Shown piece after piece: positions 7,103 through 12,819 of a stretch of DNA of 12,819 nucleotides (position 1 is the first letter of the stretch; each line of letters opens with the position of its first letter). The notes under the pieces are model-generated. The model was not told the DNA's origin and did not search any database. It saw only the letters and a program-made list of their open reading frames with translations. Origin of the DNA: Pseudoxanthomonas sp. (GTDB lineage: Bacteria > Pseudomonadota > Gammaproteobacteria > Xanthomonadales > Xanthomonadaceae); NCBI GenBank assembly GCA_026785795.1, contig JAJAZJ010000088.1, positions 1 through 12,819 on the forward strand, given 5' to 3'. The position numbers and the translations under genes were made by a program.

Positions 7103-9490
7103 ATGTCCGCAGTCAGTCCAGGCAGCAGCCGCCCGCTCGGCGTGGGCAGCGCCATCGCCCTCGTGGCCGGGGTGGCCACTTGCCTGCTCATGCCAGCCTT
7201 GTTTCCGTGGCCGCTGCTGGGACTGTTGCTGCTGCCCGGTCTGGCCTGGTGGTGGCGCGGCCCTGAGGCGCGCTGGGCTGGCGCGCTGGTGCTGGGATTC
7301 TGCTGGGCTGGGCTGCATGCGTCCGCGGTGCTCTCGGCACGCCTTCCTCCGCAGTGGGAACAGCGCGACCTGGTGATCGAGGGAAGAATCGTCAATCTTC
7401 CCGAGGCCGACGTGCGCCGCACGCGGTTCCAGTTCCGCGTCGATGACAACTCCGCGCAGCCAACTCCACTACGCGGACGGCTGCTGCAGCTGGCCTGGTT
7501 TGACGCCTATGGCGCCATCGCTCCAGGCCCGCGCCTGCAGCTACAGGCGGGGGCGCGGATGCGGATGCAGGTGCGGGTGCGTGCGCCCCGTGGCCTGGCC
7601 AGTCCCGGGGTCTTCGACAGCGAACGACATGCGCTTGCCCAGCGCATCGCCGCCACCGGCTACGTGCGCGATCCACACACCGCCGTGCAGCTGGCAGAAG
7701 CGCGCGGTATCAACCGCTGGCGTGAACGCATTTCCTCACGAATCGAAGCCAGTGTGCCGGCGGCCTCGTCGCGCTATGTCCGCGCCTTGGCCCTGGGCGA
7801 CACGAGGTTCCTGGGCGATCGTGACTGGGAGATCCTGCGCGCCACCGGCCTGACCCACCTTATCGCGATCTCCGGCTTCCACGTGGGCCTGGTGGCCGGA
7901 TTCTTCGCCCTGGTCGGGGCAGGGCTGTGGCGGTTGTTCCCGCGATGCGCGCGGTGGGTGCCCAGGCCTCAGGCGGCCGGAGCAGCCGCACTGGCGGGTG
8001 CGTGCGTGTATGCGGCGGTCGCCGGTTTCGCGCTGCCTACGGTGCGCACGGTGCTGATGATTGCGGTGGTGGTGATTGCGCGGCTGTCGCGGCGGCCTGC
8101 CACGGTGGCTGTTTCACTGGCCCTGGCAGCCATTGCGGTGCTGCTGTTCGATCCCCTGTCGGTGCTCGCCCCGGGTTTCTGGCTGAGTTTTGCCGGCGTT
8201 GCCTGGCTGGTGTGGTGCCTGCCGCATAGCGAACACTGGGCACGCGCGTTCCTCGCCGCGCAGGGCGTGGCCACGATCGGGCTGTTGCCCCTGACCGCGA
8301 TCCTGTTTGGCCAGGCTTCGCCGGCCGGGCCGTTGGCCAATCTGGTGGCGATTCCGTGGTGGAGTCTGGTGGTGGTGCCACTGTCGTTGATGGGCACCGC
8401 GCTGGAGGCCGTGCGTGAAGGGTGGGGCATCTGGGCCTGGCTGGCGGCGGCGTGGTGTTTCGACCTGAGCTGGCCGCTGTTCGAGCGGCTGTCAGCCAGT
8501 CGCTTTGCGCTGTGGTGGCTGCCGGAGCCGCAGTGGTTCGCGCTTCCGCTGGCCCTGCTGGGTGCGTTCTGGCTGCTGCTGCCGCAGGGCGTGCCCGGCA
8601 AGGCGCTGGCCGCGCTGCTGTGGCTGCCGCTGCTGTGGCCGGACCGGCAGCTGCCTGCACACGGCGAGGCGGAATTGCTGCTGGTTGATGTTGGCCAGGG
8701 CCAGGCGGTGGTGGTGCGCACCCGCCACCACACTTTGCTGTACGACGCAGGCCCAGCCGTGCGCGATGGGTTTGATGCGGGCGAACGTGCGGTGGTGCCG
8801 GCCCTGCGTGCCCTGGGCATCGTCAGGCTGGATGCCGCTGTGATCAGCCACGGCGACAATGATCATGCCGGGGGCTTCGACGCCGTGCGCAGGGCGCTGC
8901 CGATTGGCAGGTCGCTCGCACCGGAGGGCTCGCCAATCGACGCGGATGCCGCCTGCGTGGCGGGAGAGCGCTGGGAGTGGGACGGGGTGCGTTTCCAGAT
9001 GCTCCATCCCACCCCGTATTTCCCGTACCTGGGCAATGAGGCCAGCTGCGTGCTGCGGGTTGCCACCGCACACGGCGCCCTGCTGCTCACCGGCGACATC
9101 GGCGAAGTGATCGAGCGCGCGCTGGTCCGTCGCGAGCCCCAGGCGGTGCGAGCCGAGGTGGTGCTTGCCGCCCACCACGGTAGCGCAGGTTCGTCGGATC
9201 CGGCCTTCGTCGCCGCCAGCGGCGCGCAATTGGCCCTGGTGTCGGCCGGGTTCGGTAACCGCTTCGGCCATCCCAAGCCCCAGGTGGTGGAGCGCTGGCA
9301 GGGCCAGGGCGCCCGGGTCCTCACCACTGCCGAGAGCGGTGCCATCACTGTCCGCCTGCAGTCCAGCGGCATCGCGGTGCGGGAACGGCGCAGCCAGCGA
9401 GCGCGTTTGTGGGATGCGGTGCGGGTGCGACAGGCAGCTACGCTATCCTATCGGCCTGTGAACAAGCGGCCACAGGTGCCGGAGGACTGA
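7103..9490 (+). CDS. comEC: DNA internalization channel protein ComEC/Rec2
   Basis: ComEC is the inner-membrane channel that brings single-stranded DNA into the cytoplasm during natural transformation. The 795-residue protein has the three-part family architecture. An N-terminal membrane pair and DUF4131-like domain cover about 15-190. A polytopic competence domain follows at about 200-520, including THLIAISGFHVGLVAG. The C-terminal domain is metallo-beta-lactamase-like, from LLLVDVGQGQAVVV to the end. Metal-site residues are visible as SHGDNDHAGG (582-591), D665 in LTGD, and HHGS (691-694); GHPKPQVV is also typical. The usual length is 730-850. The stop lies 2 bases before exbB. No other competence genes are in the window, so competence of the organism is not shown. 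Confidence 0.95.
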   Translation: MSAVSPGSSRPLGVGSAIALVAGVATCLLMPALFPWPLLGLLLLPGLAWWWRGPEARWAGALVLGFCWAGLHASAVLSARLPPQWEQRDLVIEGRIVNLPEADVRRTRFQFRVDDNSAQPTPLRGRLLQLAWFDAYGAIAPGPRLQLQAGARMRMQVRVRAPRGLASPGVFDSERHALAQRIAATGYVRDPHTAVQLAEARGINRWRERISSRIEASVPAASSRYVRALALGDTRFLGDRDWEILRATGLTHLIAISGFHVGLVAGFFALVGAGLWRLFPRCARWVPRPQAAGAAALAGACVYAAVAGFALPTVRTVLMIAVVVIARLSRRPATVAVSLALAAIAVLLFDPLSVLAPGFWLSFAGVAWLVWCLPHSEHWARAFLAAQGVATIGLLPLTAILFGQASPAGPLANLVAIPWWSLVVVPLSLMGTALEAVREGWGIWAWLAAAWCFDLSWPLFERLSASRFALWWLPEPQWFALPLALLGAFWLLLPQGVPGKALAALLWLPLLWPDRQLPAHGEAELLLVDVGQGQAVVVRTRHHTLLYDAGPAVRDGFDAGERAVVPALRALGIVRLDAAVISHGDNDHAGGFDAVRRALPIGRSLAPEGSPIDADAACVAGERWEWDGVRFQMLHPTPYFPYLGNEASCVLRVATAHGALLLTGDIGEVIERALVRREPQAVRAEVVLAAHHGSAGSSDPAFVAASGAQLALVSAGFGNRFGHPKPQVVERWQGQGARVLTTAESGAITVRLQSSGIAVRERRSQRARLWDAVRVRQAATLSYRPVNKRPQVPED
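9481..9486 (+). promoter_or_regulatory. Ribosome binding site deciding the exbB start
   Basis: GGAGGA lies 6 bases before GTG 9493, within the last codons of comEC. The frame is open upstream to 9409, but this strong site and the family N-terminus fix the start at the GTG. Confidence 0.75.
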
Positions 9491-9492
9491 AC

Positions 9493-10158
9493 GTGCTGGA
9501 ATTGGTCAAGGCTGGCGGCTGGCCCATGATTCCCCTGTTGCTGCTGGCCGTGGTGGCGCTGGCGATCATCGTCGAGCGGTTCTGGACCCTGCGGCGCAAG
9601 GAAGTGATGCCTCCGGGCCTGGCTGATGAAGTGCGCAGCTGGGCGGCGCGCGGACAGCTGGACCCGGCGCATATCGAATCCCTGCGCCGCAATTCGCCGC
9701 TCGGCGCACTGCTGGCCACGGCGCTGGACGCACGTCACCGGCCCCGTGAGCAGATCCGCGAACGGCTGGAAGACAGCGGCCGCCATCTGGCGCACCGGAT
9801 GGAGAAGTACCTGAACACCCTGGGCACGATCGCGGCAGCCGGTCCGCTGCTGGGCCTGCTGGGCACCGTGGTGGGCATGATCCAGATGTTTCTGGGCATC
9901 CTTGACCAGGGCGTGGGCGACGTGAACCAGCTCGCTGGCGGTATCGGCAAGGCGCTGGTATGCACCGCCACCGGCATGATCGTGGCTATCCCCGCGCTCA
10001 TGTTCCATCGCTATTTCCGCGGCCGCATTGGCGGCTACGTGATCGAGATGGAGCAGGCCGCCACCGCGCTGCTGGACGCGCTGGACAGCAAGGTCGCCAT
10101 GGCCGCGCGCGCCCGCGCTGCGCGGGGCCTTGCGCCAGCCGCGCCCGTGCAGGCCTGA
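9493..10158 (+). CDS. exbB: ExbB/TolQ-family proton channel protein
   Basis: This is the larger stator subunit of a proton-driven motor in the inner membrane, of the MotA/TolQ/ExbB family. The 221-residue protein has three membrane segments, at about 12-30, 105-130 and 148-172. The long cytoplasmic stretch between the first and second contains RERLEDSGRHLAHRMEKYLNT. The block TIAAAGPLLGLLGTVVGMI and then ALVCTATGMIVAIPA hold the two conserved pore threonines. It starts at GTG 9493, two bases after comEC, and exbD follows 5 bases after its stop. No tonB, tolA, tolB or pal is adjacent; msbA and lpxK are. Its energised partner is therefore unknown, and the name indicates family only. Confidence 0.9.
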   Translation: MLELVKAGGWPMIPLLLLAVVALAIIVERFWTLRRKEVMPPGLADEVRSWAARGQLDPAHIESLRRNSPLGALLATALDARHRPREQIRERLEDSGRHLAHRMEKYLNTLGTIAAAGPLLGLLGTVVGMIQMFLGILDQGVGDVNQLAGGIGKALVCTATGMIVAIPALMFHRYFRGRIGGYVIEMEQAATALLDALDSKVAMAARARAARGLAPAAPVQA

Positions 10159-10163
10159 CCTGC

Positions 10164-10586
10164 ATGCGCATCAGCAATCAGGGCGCCGGGGACGAACCCG
10201 AAATCAACCTGGTGCCGTTGATCGACGTGATCCTGGTGCTGATCATCTTTTTCGTGATCACCACGACCTTTGATTCACGCTCCACCCTGCAGCTGCAGCT
10301 GCCCAGCGCCAGCTCTGAACCGGCCGCCGACCCGGTCCAGTCGCTTAGTGTGTTGATCAATGCCGACGGTCGCTATTTCGTCGGTGACCAGGAAGTGCTG
10401 CGCACCGACATTGATGCGCTGAAGCAGGCACTGGCCACGGCCGCGGGGGAGGACCGTTCCCGCCCGGTGCTGCTGCGCGCCGATGCCCGCACCCCGCACC
10501 AGGCCGTGGTCACGGCGCTGGACGCGCTGGGCCAGCTCGGCTTCCGCCGCATCTCAATCGCCACCGCACCCGAGCAGCGCAGGTGA
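10164..10586 (+). CDS. exbD: ExbD/TolR-family biopolymer transport protein
   Basis: This is the small partner of ExbB. It has a single N-terminal membrane helix carrying the essential acidic residue and a periplasmic domain. The 140-residue protein has the hallmark EINLVPLIDVILVLIIFFV at 13-31, with D21 matching the proton-carrying aspartate of ExbD. The periplasmic part (about 40-140) contains VLLRADARTPHQAVVTALDALGQLGFRRISIAT, the usual ExbD/TolR fold signature. It starts at ATG 10164; the frame is open upstream but the residues before it are not family-like. No strong ribosome binding site is seen, so coupling to exbB is likely. The stop overlaps the msbA start in GTGA. Confidence 0.92.
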   Translation: MRISNQGAGDEPEINLVPLIDVILVLIIFFVITTTFDSRSTLQLQLPSASSEPAADPVQSLSVLINADGRYFVGDQEVLRTDIDALKQALATAAGEDRSRPVLLRADARTPHQAVVTALDALGQLGFRRISIATAPEQRR

Positions 10587-12325
10587 ACACGGCGCAGGCA
10601 CCCGTCTGGCCCATCTACAGGCGCCTGCTGGGCTATACCGGGCGATACTGGCCCTACCTTTCGGCGGCCCTGGTGGGCATGCTGATCGAAGCGGTGGCCG
10701 GTGCCGCGTTCGTGCGCCTGATGGAGCCGTTGACCAACAGTTTCGTAGCGCCCACGGCCGAAATGGCGTTCACCCTGCCGCTGGCGATCATCAGCATCTT
10801 CCTGGTGCGCAGCCTGGCCACCTTCGTGACCGACTACGGGATGGCGCGCACCGGGCGCAGCGTGGTGCGTGACCTGCGCGAGCAGGTGCTGGCCAAGTAC
10901 CTGCGCCTGCCGTCCTCGCACTTCGACGTCGAGTCCACGCCGGCCATGGTCAGCCGACTGAACTTCGACACCGAGCAGGTCACCGAAGCCAGCTCCAACG
11001 CGCTCAAGGCGATGATCACTGACGGGCTGACCATCGTGTTCCTGCTGGGCCTGATGCTGCACACCAGCGTCAGGGTGACCCTGGCGATGCTGCTGGTCAC
11101 GCCGCTGATCGGGGTGATCGTGTGGTACGTGGGCAAGCGCTACCGGCGTATCAGCGGCGGCATCCAGGATGGCATGGGGCGCATGGCGCAAAGCGCGGAA
11201 CAGTCGCTGGGCGCGCAGCAGGACGTCAAGGTGCACGGCGCCCAGGCGCTGGAATCCAGGCGCTATTCGCAGCTGGTCAACCGCATCCTGGGTCTCAACA
11301 TGAAGGTCGAGACCACCCGGGCCACGGCCTCGGCCCTGGTCCAGTTCCTGGCCGCGCTGGCGCTGGCTGCGATAGTCGCCATTGCCGCCACCGAGGCCAT
11401 GGCCGGACGCCTGAACGCGGGCCAGTTCGTGCTGCTGATGACCGCGATGATGGCCATCATTCCTTCGTTGCGCCGGGTAACCAGCGTGCAGACTTCGATC
11501 TCGCGCGGCGTGGCCGCGGCCGAGCGCCTGTTCGCCATCCTCGACTCGCAGGAAGAAGCTGACCAGGGCGCGGTCAGCCTGGGCCGCGCACGCGGCGAGC
11601 TGGTTTTCGACCATGTATCGCTGACCTATCCCGGCCATGACGGCGCGGTGCTGCACGACATCAGTTTCACCGCGCGGCCCGGCACGGTAACCGCGATCGT
11701 GGGTCGCTCGGGCAGCGGCAAAACCAGCCTGGTACGGCTGGTGCCGCGTTTCTACCAGCCCAGTGCCGGGGTGGTGACCCTGGATGGCGTGCCTCTGGAC
11801 GACTATCGCCTGGCCGACCTGCGTCGGCAGATCGCCCTGGTGGGGCAGAAGGTGATGCTGTTCGACGACAGTGTGGCGGCCAATATCATCTACGGTGCGC
11901 AAGCCGACGACGGGCGCATCCGCGAGGCGGCCGAAGCGGCCAACGCGTGGGAGTTCATCGCCCGCCTGCCCGACCAGCTGCTGACCCCGATCGGCGAGAA
12001 CGGCGCGCTGCTGTCCGGCGGCCAGCGCCAGCGCCTGGCCATTGCCCGCGCGATCCTGCGTGATGCGCCGATCCTGATCCTGGACGAGGCTACCGCAGCG
12101 CTGGACAACGAATCCGAACGGCTGGTGCAGAACGCGCTGATGAAGCTGATGCCCGACCGCACCACGCTGGTGATCGCGCACCGCCTGTCCACCATCGAGC
12201 ATGCCGACCAGGTGCTGGTGCTGGACCACGGCAGGCTGGTGGAGCAGGGCACCCATGCTGACCTGCTGGCGCGGGGCGGGCTGTATTCGCACCTGCACGG
12301 CATGCAGTTCCGCGAGGCCGGGTGA
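10583..12325 (+). CDS. msbA: Lipid A export ABC transporter MsbA
   Basis: MsbA flips lipid A-core from the inner to the outer leaflet of the cytoplasmic membrane as a homodimer of fused permease-ATPase chains. The 580-residue protein matches the family length. The six-helix membrane domain covers about 15-315. The nucleotide-binding domain follows, with Walker A GRSGSGKT at 374-381, Q-loop Q422, signature LSGGQ at 477-481, Walker B ILILDE at 497-502 and switch H533. The segment [22 protein letters not shown] is typical of exporters of this type. It begins at GTG 10583, overlapping exbD by 4 bases, and its stop overlaps lpxK by 4 bases. The lpxK neighbour is the strongest argument for MsbA over another exporter. 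Confidence 0.95.
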   Translation: MNTAQAPVWPIYRRLLGYTGRYWPYLSAALVGMLIEAVAGAAFVRLMEPLTNSFVAPTAEMAFTLPLAIISIFLVRSLATFVTDYGMARTGRSVVRDLREQVLAKYLRLPSSHFDVESTPAMVSRLNFDTEQVTEASSNALKAMITDGLTIVFLLGLMLHTSVRVTLAMLLVTPLIGVIVWYVGKRYRRISGGIQDGMGRMAQSAEQSLGAQQDVKVHGAQALESRRYSQLVNRILGLNMKVETTRATASALVQFLAALALAAIVAIAATEAMAGRLNAGQFVLLMTAMMAIIPSLRRVTSVQTSISRGVAAAERLFAILDSQEEADQGAVSLGRARGELVFDHVSLTYPGHDGAVLHDISFTARPGTVTAIVGRSGSGKTSLVRLVPRFYQPSAGVVTLDGVPLDDYRLADLRRQIALVGQKVMLFDDSVAANIIYGAQADDGRIREAAEAANAWEFIARLPDQLLTPIGENGALLSGGQRQRLAIARAILRDAPILILDEATAALDNESERLVQNALMKLMPDRTTLVIAHRLSTIEHADQVLVLDHGRLVEQGTHADLLARGGLYSHLHGMQFREAG

Positions 12326-12819
12326 GCAAGCTGCAGGACAAGACGCCGGCGTGGTGGTACGGCGACGCTGCACCACCGCTGCATGCACGGCTGCTGGCGG
12401 CGGTGTATGGCGGCGCCATCGCGCTCCGCCGCCGGCTGTTCCGGGCCGGGCTGCTGCGCAGCCGCAGCGCCAGCGTACCGGTGATCGTGGTCGGCAACGT
12501 ATCGGTGGGCGGCACCGGCAAGACCCCGCTGACCATCGCCCTGGTCCAGCGACTGCAGGCCGCCGGCTGGCAGCCGGGCGTGGCCAGCCGCGGCTATGGC
12601 CGTGCAGACGAGGACACCCCCGCATGGGTGGAAGCCCAGACTCCCACGCAGCAGGGCGGCGACGAGCCGGTCCTCATCGCGCGCCGCACGGGGGCCAAGC
12701 TACGCGTGGACCGCAACCGCAACCGTGCGGCCAGGGCGCTGGTTGCGGAAGGCTGCGACGTGGTGGTTTGCGACGACGGACTTCAGCACTACCCGCTGCG
12801 CCGTGACCTGGAGATCGAG
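12322..12819 (+). CDS. lpxK: Tetraacyldisaccharide 4'-kinase LpxK (5' part)
   Basis: LpxK phosphorylates the 4' position of the tetraacyldisaccharide 1-phosphate intermediate of lipid A on the inner membrane. The window holds 166 codons from GTG 12322 with no stop, about half of the usual 330-350 residues; the gene simply runs off the end. Visible motifs are the N-terminal WWYG, the P-loop [12 protein letters not shown] at 58-69, SRGYGR at 89-94, [10 protein letters not shown] at 113-122, and [16 protein letters not shown] at 151-166, with the aspartates of the catalytic centre. The start overlaps the msbA stop as GTGA. The msbA-lpxK pairing places successive lipid A steps under one control. 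Confidence 0.95.
   Translation, partial: MSKLQDKTPAWWYGDAAPPLHARLLAAVYGGAIALRRRLFRAGLLRSRSASVPVIVVGNVSVGGTGKTPLTIALVQRLQAAGWQPGVASRGYGRADEDTPAWVEAQTPTQQGGDEPVLIARRTGAKLRVDRNRNRAARALVAEGCDVVVCDDGLQHYPLRRDLEIE

Noticed and set aside
9444..9449. TATCCT near the end of comEC as a -10 box for exbB
   Set aside because: No -35 box lies at 16-18 bases upstream, and the tight comEC-exbB junction makes a separate promoter unnecessary.
10373..12625. Very long open frame (750 codons) on the - strand opposite msbA
   Set aside because: GC-rich codon bias leaves this antisense frame open by default. The translation is low-complexity (rich in H, Q, R and G) with no family motifs, while the + strand carries complete msbA motifs.

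Overview
The window looks like ordinary core chromosome of a high-GC gammaproteobacterium. The best guess is Xanthomonadaceae, of the Stenotrophomonas/Xanthomonas type. This rests on the gene order, the GC-rich codon use and a GGGAATN heptad repeat between sdhA and sdhB; it is an inference from memory, not a database match. Every protein gene is on the + strand and nearly all the DNA is coding.

Region 1 (44-4684) is a succinate dehydrogenase cluster. It holds sdhC and sdhD (membrane cytochrome b556 subunits), sdhA (covalent-FAD flavoprotein), sdhB (iron-sulfur subunit), a small MAPEG-family membrane protein, sdhE (the FAD assembly factor for SdhA) and ygfX/cptA (the usual partner of sdhE). 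It encodes complex II plus its flavinylation factor. Between sdhA and sdhB is a long imperfect inverted repeat built of GGGAATN heptads; each arm also fits a G-quadruplex pattern.

Region 2 (4685-4956) is the longest non-coding stretch. It holds a perfect 12-bp inverted repeat enclosing smaller hairpins, then a 16-bp dyad that could be the lolC promoter/operator.

Region 3 (4957-6928) encodes a lipoprotein-releasing ABC transporter: one permease (lolC-like, possibly the LolF type) and its ATPase lolD, overlapping by 8 bases.

Region 4 (7103-12819) is a tight run of comEC (DNA uptake channel), exbB and exbD (proton-driven TonB/Tol-type motor), msbA (lipid A-core flippase) and lpxK (lipid A 4'-kinase, cut by the window end). 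Most junctions overlap or nearly touch, which suggests one operon. The shared theme is envelope biogenesis: lipoprotein release, lipid A phosphorylation and flipping, and an energised motor, with DNA uptake embedded.

I found no phage, insertion sequence, CRISPR array, tRNA, rRNA or obvious new gene system. The observations most worth following are the two intergenic structured elements (2655-2758 and 4716-4824) and the single-permease Lol arrangement.
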